Assembly: GCA_016705125.1 (NCBI GenBank) | Contig: JADIYW010000011.1 | Coordinates: 60,182 to 124,181 of the forward strand | Reading direction: 5' to 3' | Source: Bacteroidota bacterium | GTDB lineage: Bacteria; Bacteroidota; Bacteroidia; Chitinophagales; JADIYW01 | Length of the DNA: 64,000 nt | Shown: positions 27,104 through 35,136 of the stretch, piece after piece | Position numbering within the stretch: the stretch's first letter is position 1 | How the letters are laid out: every line of letters starts with the position of its first letter | Position numbers and translations under genes: made by a program | Notes under the pieces: model-generated | Databases searched by the model: none | What the model was told of the DNA's origin: nothing | The model's input: the letters and a program-made list of their open reading frames with translations, nothing else

Positions 27104-27433
27104 TTATTTTCCGGTTGGTTTTTTCAGTACTGCAAAAATGCCAACTGTAAATCCTAAAATCACTAAGAAAGGAGCTAAGGTAATTCGTCTGAAAGAATAG
27201 ACTTCATTGGCATCAAATATATTTGGGTCGGAGCTCGCTCCACCGGCCATGCAAGCAAACCCAACTGCAATTAATAAGAGCGCAACGCCCATTATGACAT
27301 AATTAACTTTATCGTAAAGTAATTCAGTGTTTTGACTTTTAAAATTAAAAAGTGTTTTTTTTGCTCCAGATGGAACGTTTACCTTTTTTGCTTCTAAAGG
27401 TGCTTTGTTATTTTTTACGATTTGCTTTGCCAT
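27104..27433 (-). CDS. DUF3098 two-helix membrane protein
   Basis: 109 residues: a basic N-terminal tail of about 45 residues, then two hydrophobic helices (VNYVIMGVALLLIAVGFACM and ITLAPFLVILGFTVGIFAVL) joined by a short loop with SDPNIFDANEVYSF. This is the layout of DUF3098. In Bacteroidota the gene lies between ftsX and uppP, as here, which points to envelope or division work. No enzymatic motif is visible. Confidence 0.85.
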   Translation of the reverse strand: MAKQIVKNNKAPLEAKKVNVPSGAKKTLFNFKSQNTELLYDKVNYVIMGVALLLIAVGFACMAGGASSDPNIFDANEVYSFRRITLAPFLVILGFTVGIFAVLKKPTGK

Positions 27434-27489
27434 AAAAGATTTGTTTACACGTCAAAAATAGAGATTATATTTCATTTTTTTTGAAAAAA

Positions 27490-28365
27490 TCAATACAATT
27501 CATCAAGTTTTAAACGCAAATATTTGTTAACTGATAAGTAAGTGCTTAAAATAGAAACTAAAATGCCAAATACAACCAAGCAGGATGCGCCAATGCCGAA
27601 AATAACTAGGTCATTTGAAGTATAATTAAAACTAAATTTAAAATAACCCAAATACAATAAAATACTCCAAATTGAAATGGCTAAAATGGCACTGATGATA
27701 CCAGAAATAATAGCTCTAATTAGGAAAGGCTTCATAATAAAACCCTTAGTTGCTCCAATAAGTTGCATACTACGGATTAAGAATCGTTGACTAAACATCA
27801 TCAATCTGATTGTATTGTCAATTAGAAAAAAGGCAATAAAGAGCAATAAAATACAGAAAATACCTATGATTATTGGTGCCCTTTGTAATGAAATGCTAAC
27901 TAAATCTAAAATATCTTTTGAATAATCTACTTCTAGAATGGTTTCATAATTTTTAAGTTTGCCTACAATATTTTGAATGCTATCTTTATTGGAGTGATTT
28001 GATTTTAGGTGGATTACAAATGCATCGTACAAAGGATTTTCACCTGCTATTTCCCCAATATTTTGTCCCAATTCCTTAGAGAAATCTTTTAAAGCATCCT
28101 CTTTAGAAATAAATTTGGAATCCTTTATACCTTCTAAATTTTTTAAAAAATAACTCGTTTCATCTATTTGTTTCTTTTCTAAGTCAGCATGTAAAATGAC
28201 TTCCATTTCAATACTTTCCTTAATTGATTTTAGCCCTTTTTCACTATAATAATATCCCAAACCCACTAAGCCAACAACGAACAAAATCAAAGTAATGCTT
28301 AAAATGGCATAAACAAAGGAGGGTTTTCTTTTCTTTGGGCTTTTTTGACCTAAGTTTTCAGACAT
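27490..28365 (-). CDS. ftsX: Cell division protein FtsX
   Basis: 291 residues. The layout is that of FtsX: a basic cytoplasmic N-terminus, helix 1 (FVYAILSITLILFVVGLVGL), an extracytoplasmic domain (about 40-160), then three helices of the FtsX permease core. FtsX with the ATPase FtsE controls peptidoglycan hydrolases at the septum. FtsE is not adjacent here. It is the first gene of the operon running down to ribF. The promoter element is at 28387-28394. Confidence 0.92.
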   Translation of the reverse strand: MSENLGQKSPKKRKPSFVYAILSITLILFVVGLVGLGYYYSEKGLKSIKESIEMEVILHADLEKKQIDETSYFLKNLEGIKDSKFISKEDALKDFSKELGQNIGEIAGENPLYDAFVIHLKSNHSNKDSIQNIVGKLKNYETILEVDYSKDILDLVSISLQRAPIIIGIFCILLLFIAFFLIDNTIRLMMFSQRFLIRSMQLIGATKGFIMKPFLIRAIISGIISAILAISIWSILLYLGYFKFSFNYTSNDLVIFGIGASCLVVFGILVSILSTYLSVNKYLRLKLDELY

Positions 28366-28386
28366 TCAACATTTTTTTTAACTATG

Positions 28387-28394
28387 CAAAGATA
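28387..28394 (-). promoter_or_regulatory. -7 element of the ftsX operon promoter
   Basis: Minus-strand TATCTTTG, with TTTG at 28413-28416 on the same strand as -33 element and 18 bases between. It lies 21 bases before the ftsX ATG. Confidence 0.65.
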
Positions 28395-28521
28395 TATATT
28401 ATAAAAAAAAGACAAATATTAGTTATCAACGTTGGTTTAATTAAAATATTATTTTTAACATGTTGAACTATTTTTTTGATTTTCAAACTTTGGTTTTGAT
28501 TTTTTTCTTTAAAACATTAGC

Positions 28522-28529
28522 TACCTTTG
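28522..28529 (+). promoter_or_regulatory. -7 element of the transglutaminase-like gene
   Basis: TACCTTTG ends only 4 bases before the ATG at 28534. Transcription should begin at or within a few bases of the start codon, so the mRNA is predicted leaderless. Confidence 0.65.
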
Positions 28530-28533
28530 CACC

Positions 28534-29196
28534 ATGAACGAAAATGAATTAGAGTTATATCTCAAACCTACTTATTATTTGGATTTTGATGATCCCAAAT
28601 TACAAGAATATGCCCAAAATTTGGTAAATGGGATTTATGATCCAATTGAAAGGGCAAAGATTGTATATTTTGCAGTAAGAGATAAATGGCGTTACAATCC
28701 TTATAATATTGACCTTTCACCTAGAGTAATGAAAGCAAGTAGTATTTTTGGTAGAAAACTTAAGGAAGGATATTGCGTTGAAAAGGCTTGTTTACTTGGT
28801 GCAATAGGCAGGGCTGTAGGTATTCCTACCCGTTTTTTCTTTTGTGATGTGAGAAACCATATTGGGGTTGAAAATTTGATCAAAGTGCTTAAAACAGATG
28901 TTTTAGTATTTCATGGAGGCGTTGAAATGTATTTGAATGGCAAATGGGTAAAAGCCACACCAGCTTTTAATGAAGAACTTTGTAGGTATTTAAATGTTAA
29001 GCCGCTTGATTTTAATGGTAAAGAGGATTCAATTTTTCAGCAATATGATGAAACAGGAGATCAATTTATGGAATACTTGAAAGATCATGGAATTTTTTCA
29101 GATATCCCACATGACAAATTTGTTGAAGAACTACACAAAGCCTACCCACATTTCTTTGCAGATGGAGAGGGAAAGGCATTTCAAAAATTTCTATAA
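28534..29196 (+). CDS. Transglutaminase-like cysteine peptidase-fold protein
   Basis: 220-residue cytoplasmic protein with a transglutaminase-like core. The putative catalytic Cys is in KEGYCVEKACLLGAIGRAVG near residue 81, the His in VFHGGVEMYLNGKWVKATP near 128, and an acidic or amide residue follows in the ATPAFNEELC segment. No signal peptide is seen. Members of this superfamily act as peptidases or amidotransferases; the substrate is unknown. A strong bidirectional terminator follows. Confidence 0.78.
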   Translation: MNENELELYLKPTYYLDFDDPKLQEYAQNLVNGIYDPIERAKIVYFAVRDKWRYNPYNIDLSPRVMKASSIFGRKLKEGYCVEKACLLGAIGRAVGIPTRFFFCDVRNHIGVENLIKVLKTDVLVFHGGVEMYLNGKWVKATPAFNEELCRYLNVKPLDFNGKEDSIFQQYDETGDQFMEYLKDHGIFSDIPHDKFVEELHKAYPHFFADGEGKAFQKFL

Positions 29197-29212
29197 TGGT
29201 TTGTAACTATAA

Positions 29213-29245
29213 TAAAAAAAGCCACACAATTGTGTGGCTTTTTTT
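29213..29245. terminator. Bidirectional terminator
   Basis: Perfect 18-base palindrome GCCACACAATTGTGTGGC at 29221-29238, with an A run before it and a T run after it. It can end both the plus-strand gene at 28534-29196 and the minus-strand gene at 29264-30652. Confidence 0.88.
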
Positions 29246-29263
29246 ATATCAAATAATTAGATT

Positions 29264-30652
29264 TTATTGAAGCATTATTTTCTCGGTAGTATTTACACCA
29301 TTAGCTGAAAAATTAATCAAATATACTGATTTAGCCATTCCTGATAAATCTAGTTCAAAATTAGTTTGATTTGCTGGAACTACTTTCTCAAGCACTACTT
29401 CGCCAAATACATTGAATACTCTAACTTGAATGTCAGATATAAAACCAGCATTTTGTTTTACAAATACTCTTCCATTTGTAGGATTAGGAAAAACATCAAT
29501 TTTATTGTTCAATGATGTAACATGATCAATTCCAGTGACAAATCTATCTACAATAAGACCACTTCTATATTTTAATAATTGGTTACGCATTCTTTTTACT
29601 TGTTGCTGGGTAAAAATACTATAACAACTGTCTGTTGAATAATCCATATAATTTTCAAACATATCATCATAATCTACACCATTATATTGTGTGTTGCACG
29701 AATTTACAATAGTATCGCAAACATTTCTTGGCTCCACATAATACACTGCATAAGGTTTTTTACTATTAGGAGTATCTTTAATCTCATCATCTTCCACACA
29801 ACCAGTACTGTAGTTTACAGGGTCTAATACATTTCCCCAAGCATGAAATAAACCCAAATAATGGCCTAATTCATGTACAGTAGTTCTTCCCATTCCATAT
29901 CTATTGCTATTGCCTAATGAATCTTGGTTGAACCAATTGTGTTGACCAAAAAAACGATAGTCAACTGTTGGGCCGTCTAAAACTCTTGGAAATAATGGAA
30001 GTGGATAAAAATAACTAGGAAAATAAGCATAACCGCCCAAATATCCTTCTGAACCATCAGTTCCATAATTTAAATCACAAACCCAAATATTTAAATATTT
30101 AGCTGTATTCCAAGCATCTAAACCACCTTTTGCTGATTGTTTGTGGTTTTCACCTGTTAATATTCCCCAACCATTGGCAGTGCCTAATTCTCCTTTTTTT
30201 CTTTCGATTCCAGTTGTAGGATTGCCATTAGGGTCAGTATCTGCTAACTTAAATTGAATTCTTGCGTTGCCTAAAAATTGTACAAATTCAGGTCTTAAGC
30301 TTGAATAATCATTTAAAAGATTAAAATCTCTATTCATTGCATCTATTTGAGAAGCAATAATATCATCAGGTATGTTTTGATATTTTGTGTCTGCTAAGTA
30401 AATCATGTGTACCACAACTCTTACAACATAAGTAGTTGTGTCATCATACAATCGTCCAGCTACATTTTCTTTTATGTCTTCTTGGATTTCCAGCCTGTTT
30501 TTAGCATCAAAATCTGGATGCTGATCCGATAATTGGAAATATGCATGCTCAAATCCACAAGTTTTCTGAACCACTTTTTGTGCATTCACAAATTGAATCA
30601 TACTGCAAAACACAATAATAAAGCTCAGCCTTAATGTAAAAATTCTTTTCAT
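29264..30652 (-). CDS. Secreted M43 (pappalysin-like) metalloprotease with type A T9SS tail
   Basis: 462 residues. Signal peptide at the N-terminus (LSFIIVFCSMIQFVNAQ). The zinc motif HELGHYLGLFHAWG near residue 263 is the HExxHxxGxxH of the M43 family, and the Met-turn is in YMDYSTDSC. Several cysteines suggest disulphides. The C-terminal 80 residues (VFPNPTNGRVFVKQ onwards, ending VNTTEKIMLQ) are the type A sorting domain recognised by type IX secretion. It is expected outside the cell or on its surface as a peptide scavenger or processing enzyme. Confidence 0.92.
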   Translation of the reverse strand: MKRIFTLRLSFIIVFCSMIQFVNAQKVVQKTCGFEHAYFQLSDQHPDFDAKNRLEIQEDIKENVAGRLYDDTTTYVVRVVVHMIYLADTKYQNIPDDIIASQIDAMNRDFNLLNDYSSLRPEFVQFLGNARIQFKLADTDPNGNPTTGIERKKGELGTANGWGILTGENHKQSAKGGLDAWNTAKYLNIWVCDLNYGTDGSEGYLGGYAYFPSYFYPLPLFPRVLDGPTVDYRFFGQHNWFNQDSLGNSNRYGMGRTTVHELGHYLGLFHAWGNVLDPVNYSTGCVEDDEIKDTPNSKKPYAVYYVEPRNVCDTIVNSCNTQYNGVDYDDMFENYMDYSTDSCYSIFTQQQVKRMRNQLLKYRSGLIVDRFVTGIDHVTSLNNKIDVFPNPTNGRVFVKQNAGFISDIQVRVFNVFGEVVLEKVVPANQTNFELDLSGMAKSVYLINFSANGVNTTEKIMLQ

Positions 30653-30668
30653 TTAATGTTATTTTTTG

Positions 30669-30676
30669 CAAAGATA
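30669..30676 (-). promoter_or_regulatory. -7 element of the M43 protease promoter
   Basis: Minus-strand TATCTTTG, 16 bases before the ATG at 30652. Confidence 0.55.
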
Positions 30677-30798
30677 AGTATTTTAAAATATATTTAAAAA
30701 AAATATTTTGAGTTAAAAAAAATAAGAGGTGTTACATTATGAAAAATTAAATTTCACTTTTTTTTTGAATTGTCTTGCTTTATTTGAAAATAGGTTTG

Positions 30799-30806
30799 TA
30801 TATTTG
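30799..30806 (+). promoter_or_regulatory. -7 element of the tRNA-Gly promoter
   Basis: TATATTTG with a TTG at 30775-30777, 21 bases between. Transcription would start about 20 bases before the mature tRNA. Confidence 0.6.
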
Positions 30807-30832
30807 CACCTCGTTCTGGAAAAAAATATTAA

Positions 30833-30905
30833 GCGAATGTAGCTCAGTTGGTAGAGCATCACCTTGCCAAGGTGAGGGTCGCGGGTTCGAGTCTCGTCAT
30901 TCGCT
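30833..30905 (+). tRNA. tRNA-Gly (GCC)
   Basis: Acceptor GCGAATG (30833-30839) pairs with CATTCGC (30898-30904), discriminator T, no encoded CCA. Anticodon stem TCACC/GGTGA with loop TTGCCAA gives anticodon GCC. D arm AGCTCAGTTGGTAGAGC and T loop GGTTCGAGTCT are typical. Confidence 0.97.
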
Positions 30906-30913
30906 CATTTTTT

Positions 30914-30940
30914 AAAAAGGGGAGTTGTTTCCCTTTTTTT
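30914..30940 (+). terminator. Terminator between tRNA-Gly and tRNA-Leu
   Basis: AAAAAGGG (30914-30921) pairs with CCCTTTTT (30931-30938), then T run. If it works, the following tRNA-Leu depends on read-through or its own promoter; I found no clear TAnnTTTG for it. Confidence 0.6.
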
Positions 30941-30978
30941 ATTGCATTACAGTGCACAATGCTTATTCAAAAGTAAGT

Positions 30979-31067
30979 GCCCAGGTGGTGGAACTGGTAG
31001 ACACGCAGGACTTAAAATCCTGTGACTTTTATCGGTCGTACGGGTTCGATTCCCGTCCTGGGTACCA
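30979..31067 (+). tRNA. tRNA-Leu (UAA)
   Basis: Acceptor GCCCAGG (30979-30985) pairs with CCTGGGT (31057-31063), discriminator A and encoded CCA (31065-31067). Anticodon stem CAGGA/TCCTG with loop CTTAAAA gives anticodon TAA. Long variable arm as in class II leucine tRNAs. Confidence 0.97.
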
Positions 31068-31141
31068 CTTTTGTTCTTTTTGAAAAAAAATCAGTTTTTA
31101 ATTTAAGTATTTAAAAAAAAATATTAGTGTTTTAAAATATA

Positions 31142-31180
31142 AAAGTGGTTTATTCTTTTAACTAAAAAACAAACCACTTT
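31142..31180. terminator. Hairpin between tRNA-Leu and the aspartate kinase gene
   Basis: Perfect 10-bp inverted repeat AAAGTGGTTT (31142-31151) with AAACCACTTT (31171-31180), 19-base loop. It sits between convergent units and may end either, but no strong T run follows. Confidence 0.4.
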
Positions 31181-31223
31181 GATTATAATGTTAAATCAGT
31201 GAAATTTTAAATTACATATTGTT

Positions 31224-32480
31224 TTACTCCAGCAATCCTTGCCAAGTAGTATGTCTTTTTTGTTCTATAATGGCCTTTTTATTCATTTTATGACTTGCAA
31301 TCACTTCCTCATTATAGTGTCTAATTGTTAATAAGGTAAGGTTTTCTTTTTGGTCAATATCAAATTCGTGCTCTATAGCTTTTTTTACCTTGGCTATTTT
31401 TTCAGGAATATTATCTACACAGGCCTGAAATGAAATGGCTCCGTTTTGCATCATATTCATTTTGAAATTAGCAGCAGCAAATGCTGATAAAAGATCACTA
31501 ATCACTTCCTCAGCAATAAAGGAGAAATTTTTGGTATGAAAAGTGAGCAAACATTGATCTTCTTTTACCACTCGAATAGGAGGTAAGGAAGCCGAGTTTT
31601 TTGTTCCAACGATTGTGCCTTTATTTTCAGGATGAATAAAGGATTTTACCAATAATGGAATGCCTTTATTTTGTAGTGGTTTAATGGTTTTTGGATGGAT
31701 TACCGAAGCACCATAAAAAGTCATTTCAACTGCTTCTAAATAGCTAATTTCTTCCAAAAGTACAGCATCAGTAAATTTTCGAGGGTCTCCACTTAAAACA
31801 CCTGGAACGTCTTTCCAAATCGTTTGGTTTTCAGCATTTAAAATATTGGTAAAAATAGCAGCTGTATAATCTGAGCCTTCTCTGCCTAATGTGGTAGTGC
31901 AATTTTCGGGTGTGCTACCCAAAAAGCCTTGTGTTATAACGATGCTATTTTCTAATATCGACAATACCTTTTCTTGAATCAATTCAGTTGTTTTCAACCA
32001 ATTTACGTTACCTTCTCTATAGGTGTCATCCGTTTTTATTACATCTCTAACGTCAAGCCAAGTGTTTTTAATGCCAATTTCATTAATATAATGACTTAAA
32101 ACAGTAGTAGAAAGTAATTCCCCAACAGATACAATTTGGTCGTAAACATAATTATATTCCTCCATTCGTTCTTCCTCAATTTGCCATTCCATTTCTACAA
32201 AAAAATTGTTTAATTGGTCGTAAACTGGATGGTTTTTATCTTCAAACAAATCTTTACATATGTCGAAATGACTTTGTTTTATTTTCTCAATCAAAATTTT
32301 AGCCTCACCATTATTACTTATATATGCTTTTACTACATCCTCTAAAGCATTTGTTGTTTTGCCTAAAGCCGAAACCACAACTAATAATTTTCCATCATTA
32401 TATTTTTCAATAATTGAGGCCACGTTTCTCATTCCATCGGCATCTTTAACCGAGGCACCACCAAATTTAAATACTTTCAT
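31224..32480 (-). CDS. Aspartate kinase (monofunctional)
   Basis: 418 residues. Phosphorylates aspartate at the start of lysine, threonine and methionine synthesis. N-terminal KFGGASVKDADGMRN is the family signature. LGREGSDYTAAIFTNIL is the kinase-fold nucleotide region, and WKDVPGVLSGDPRKF the phosphate and substrate segment. The C-terminal third holds ACT-like regulatory sequence, short compared with E. coli LysC. There is no homoserine dehydrogenase fused to it. It starts 6 bases after the GNAT gene. Confidence 0.92.
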   Translation of the reverse strand: MKVFKFGGASVKDADGMRNVASIIEKYNDGKLLVVVSALGKTTNALEDVVKAYISNNGEAKILIEKIKQSHFDICKDLFEDKNHPVYDQLNNFFVEMEWQIEEERMEEYNYVYDQIVSVGELLSTTVLSHYINEIGIKNTWLDVRDVIKTDDTYREGNVNWLKTTELIQEKVLSILENSIVITQGFLGSTPENCTTTLGREGSDYTAAIFTNILNAENQTIWKDVPGVLSGDPRKFTDAVLLEEISYLEAVEMTFYGASVIHPKTIKPLQNKGIPLLVKSFIHPENKGTIVGTKNSASLPPIRVVKEDQCLLTFHTKNFSFIAEEVISDLLSAFAAANFKMNMMQNGAISFQACVDNIPEKIAKVKKAIEHEFDIDQKENLTLLTIRHYNEEVIASHKMNKKAIIEQKRHTTWQGLLE

Positions 32481-32486
32481 TTTTTA

Positions 32487-32954
32487 TTATATTAATTTTT
32501 CTTTTTCTAATTTGCAAGTAATCCATTGTGAATCAAATGTACAAGGATATTTTTTGTAAAATCCAATTGCGGGTTCATTCCAATCCAATACATGCCACCT
32601 AATTTGATTTACGCTCCTTTTTTTTCCTTCTTCTATAAAATAGTCGAATAATAATTTGCCAATCCCTGCACCTCGATAATCGGCAGAAATTATAAAATCA
32701 TCCAAATATAAAGTTCTACCTTTCCAAGAGGAATATGCTGGATGGAATAATGTAATGCCTATAATTTGTTTGTTGAATTCAGCAACGATTAATTCAAAAC
32801 AAGCATTTTCATAATCTTTTTCAAATTCAATAAATGGATTTGATGGTTCATTGGGTTCATGCTCATAAATTGCTAATTCATGAATTAATCCATAAACGGC
32901 TTTTAAGTCGGTTTTTGTCCCAATTCTAATGATTATTTCCTCTTTCTTTGTCAA
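32487..32954 (-). CDS. GNAT-family N-acetyltransferase
   Basis: 155 residues with the GNAT fold. The acetyl-CoA pyrophosphate loop is YRGAGIGKLLFDYFI near residues 93-107, preceded by LYLDDFIISADY. The late WNEPAIGFYKKY segment matches the diamine/spermidine-acetyltransferase-like branch, but the substrate is unknown. The start is a TTG at 32954 (MTKKEEIIIRIG when translated); no ATG lies close by, so TTG initiation is likely. Probably co-transcribed with the aspartate kinase gene. Confidence 0.82.
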   Translation of the reverse strand: MTKKEEIIIRIGTKTDLKAVYGLIHELAIYEHEPNEPSNPFIEFEKDYENACFELIVAEFNKQIIGITLFHPAYSSWKGRTLYLDDFIISADYRGAGIGKLLFDYFIEEGKKRSVNQIRWHVLDWNEPAIGFYKKYPCTFDSQWITCKLEKEKLI

Positions 32955-33021
32955 ATTTTATTTTTTTTTAAAAAAATTAGCGTGCGAATATAAGTAAAGG
33001 TGGAAAATCTATCTAAAATTT

Positions 33022-33029
33022 TAACTTTG
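33022..33029 (+). promoter_or_regulatory. -7 element of the fbp promoter
   Basis: TAACTTTG, 25 bases before the fbp ATG at 33055. Confidence 0.5.
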
Positions 33030-33054
33030 TCCTTTATTAAATTAAAACTAAATA

Positions 33055-34056
33055 ATGCAACCAGTATTAATTACACTCGAAGAATTTATCTACCAACGAC
33101 AAAAAGATTTCCCCTTTGCCTCAGGCGAATTATCAGGATTATTAAGAGATATAGCTCTTGCGAGCAAAATTATTCAACGAGATTTGAGCAAGGCTGGGCT
33201 GGTGGATCATATATTAGGCAAAACAGGTTCGGTGAATATTCAAGGTGAAGAAGTGAAAAAATTGGATGATTTTGCAAATAATATGCTTATTCAATGTTTA
33301 CAAACGAGTGGTGAATGTTGTGGAGTTGCTTCAGAAGAAGAAGATACTTTTATTTCTTTTCATGAAAAAAACAGACATCAAAAGTCAAAATACGTTGTTT
33401 TGTTCGATCCTTTAGATGGCTCATCAAATATAGATGTTGGTGCTCCGGTGGGAACTATTTTTTCCATTTATAAAAGGGTTTCACCTGTTGGTGAGCCTTG
33501 CACTAATGCAGATTTCTTACAAAAGGGAACAGAGCAGGTTGCTGCTGGTTATGTTATGTATGGTTCTTCTACTATGTTGTTTTATACCACAGGTGCTGGT
33601 GTTAATGGTTTTACGCTCGATCCAAGTATAGGTGAGTTTTGCTTGAGCCATCCCGATGTAAAAACACCCAATTCAGAAAAAACCTATTCTTGTAATCAAG
33701 GTAATTACCACTCATTTGAAAATGGCGTGAAGGAATTTATTAATTATTGCCAATCCTCAGAAGGTAAAAAGCCATTTTCATTAAGATATATTGGTTCGAT
33801 GGTGGCAGATTTTCATCGCAATATGATAAAAGGAGGTATTTTTCTTTACCCTAATACTGCAGATGCACCAAAAGGAAAACTGAGATTGATGTATGAGTGC
33901 AATCCATTGGCATTTTTGCAAGAACAAGCAGGTGGAAAGGCAGATTGGGGAGGAGGTAGAATATTAGAAATACAACCTAAAGAATTACATACAAGAACGC
34001 CTGTTTTTATTGGAGGAGAAAATTTAGTTAATCGCTTGCTTGAAAATTTAAAATAA
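33055..34056 (+). CDS. fbp: Fructose-1,6-bisphosphatase, class 1
   Basis: 333 residues. Gluconeogenic enzyme hydrolysing fructose 1,6-bisphosphate. The metal site is visible as ASEEEDTF and LFDPLDGSSNIDVG near residue 117, followed by PVGTIFSIYKR. The substrate loop contains RYIGSMVADFHRN, and GRILEIQPKELHTRTP lies at the end. The stop overlaps the ATG of the next gene by one base (TAATG). Confidence 0.96.
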   Translation: MQPVLITLEEFIYQRQKDFPFASGELSGLLRDIALASKIIQRDLSKAGLVDHILGKTGSVNIQGEEVKKLDDFANNMLIQCLQTSGECCGVASEEEDTFISFHEKNRHQKSKYVVLFDPLDGSSNIDVGAPVGTIFSIYKRVSPVGEPCTNADFLQKGTEQVAAGYVMYGSSTMLFYTTGAGVNGFTLDPSIGEFCLSHPDVKTPNSEKTYSCNQGNYHSFENGVKEFINYCQSSEGKKPFSLRYIGSMVADFHRNMIKGGIFLYPNTADAPKGKLRLMYECNPLAFLQEQAGGKADWGGGRILEIQPKELHTRTPVFIGGENLVNRLLENLK

Positions 34057-34556
34057 TGAAATATATTTTAGTGCTTTCGTTTTTATTGATTTCTCAAATT
34101 GGATTTTCAAAATCTAATGGAAATGACACACTTAGAGGGACGGTTTCGGTTAAAAAATTAAAAAAATCTTTTGATTGGTTCAAAACGGAATACGATAGTT
34201 ATGAGCCTGCTGTTTCGGATTACTATATATTAAGGATAAAAAAGGCTTTTGAGGATAAAAAAGTATATATAGTTATGGGCACCTGGTGCAGCGATAGCAA
34301 GAGAGAAGTGCCTCGATTTTTTAAGGTATTAAAATATTGTGGTTTAAAAACTAAAAACGTAAAAATGGTGGCAGTTGATAAATCAAAAGAATCTGGGATT
34401 ACTGAATTTGATCAATTTGAAACTGTTTTTGTACCTACATTTATATTTTTAGACAAAACTGGAAAGGAAATGGGAAGAATAATAGAATCCCCTTCAAAAA
34501 CAATTGAATATGATTTGATGAAAATTATTAAACCTGGTTTCTGGGAGGCACAATAA
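34056..34556 (+). CDS. Exported thioredoxin-fold protein with a single active-site cysteine
   Basis: 166 residues with a signal peptide (ILVLSFLLISQIGFSKS). The thioredoxin-fold motif reads VMGTWCSDSKREVPRF: the first Cys of CxxC is there, the second is Ser. The cis-proline segment TVFVPTFIFLDKTGKEMGR is normal. A protein with one Cys cannot act as a standard dithiol oxidoreductase, but could act by a monothiol route. It is translationally coupled to fbp (one-base overlap), which may be only a convenience of spacing. Confidence 0.82.
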   Translation: MKYILVLSFLLISQIGFSKSNGNDTLRGTVSVKKLKKSFDWFKTEYDSYEPAVSDYYILRIKKAFEDKKVYIVMGTWCSDSKREVPRFFKVLKYCGLKTKNVKMVAVDKSKESGITEFDQFETVFVPTFIFLDKTGKEMGRIIESPSKTIEYDLMKIIKPGFWEAQ

Positions 34557-34562
34557 AAATTT

Positions 34563-35093
34563 CTATTCGGCTGTTTTCTTTGGTTTCTTTTTTCCTTTAG
34601 CAATATTGGCACTGATATTTAATTCACTTATTTGTGGCTCGGTATTGGCTACAATTGTAACTGATTTGGTCGTTGGGCCACTTTTCCCAGTAGAATTAAA
34701 TACCACTTTCATTTCTGCAGAATCACCAGGAGCAATAGGTGTTTCGGGATATGAAGGAACGGTACATCCGCAACTTCCCATGGCTGAATTAATAATTAAT
34801 GGATTTTTTCCTGTATTATAAAACACAAAGTTATGGGTAACAATATCGCCTGATTTTATGTCACCGAAGTTGAAAAGTGTTTCTTTAAATTCGATTGAAG
34901 TAATAGGAGCTGATCGGAATATTGAATCTTTTATTTTTCGGATTGAATCCACTCTTCTGAAGGAATCAATTAGGTTTTTTCTATATTCATCCGTAAACTT
35001 AACAGTTTCTACTTTTCCTTGGGGTTTTGGTTTGCAAGCAATTAGACTAATTGTAAAAAATAAAAACACAAACAATTTAAGAATATCTTTCAT
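34563..35093 (-). CDS. DUF1573 lipoprotein
   Basis: 176 residues from the ATG at 35093. A lipoprotein signal ends at FTISLIAC, so it is attached to a membrane by lipid. The core has the DUF1573 pattern: FNFGDIKSGDIVTHNFVFYN, then NPLIINSAMGSCGCTVPSYP, then GDSAEMKVVFNSTGKSGP. This is a beta-sandwich (ASPM/MSP-like) domain common in Bacteroidota, function unknown. A start at 35123 is excluded because the promoter element at 35113-35120 lies within it. Confidence 0.9.
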   Translation of the reverse strand: MKDILKLFVFLFFTISLIACKPKPQGKVETVKFTDEYRKNLIDSFRRVDSIRKIKDSIFRSAPITSIEFKETLFNFGDIKSGDIVTHNFVFYNTGKNPLIINSAMGSCGCTVPSYPETPIAPGDSAEMKVVFNSTGKSGPTTKSVTIVANTEPQISELNISANIAKGKKKPKKTAE

Positions 35094-35112
35094 TACTTTT
35101 TTCTTTAAGAGC

Positions 35113-35120
35113 CAAATGTA
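35113..35120 (-). promoter_or_regulatory. -7 element of the DUF1573 gene
   Basis: Minus-strand TACATTTG, 19 bases before the ATG at 35093. It decides the start codon. Confidence 0.55.
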
Positions 35121-35136
35121 CAATTTTATTTTTTTT

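Noticed and set aside
28366..28533. Riboswitch or structured leader between ftsX and the transglutaminase-like gene
   Set aside because: The gap is AT-rich and holds only the two divergent promoters; both transcripts begin close to their start codons.
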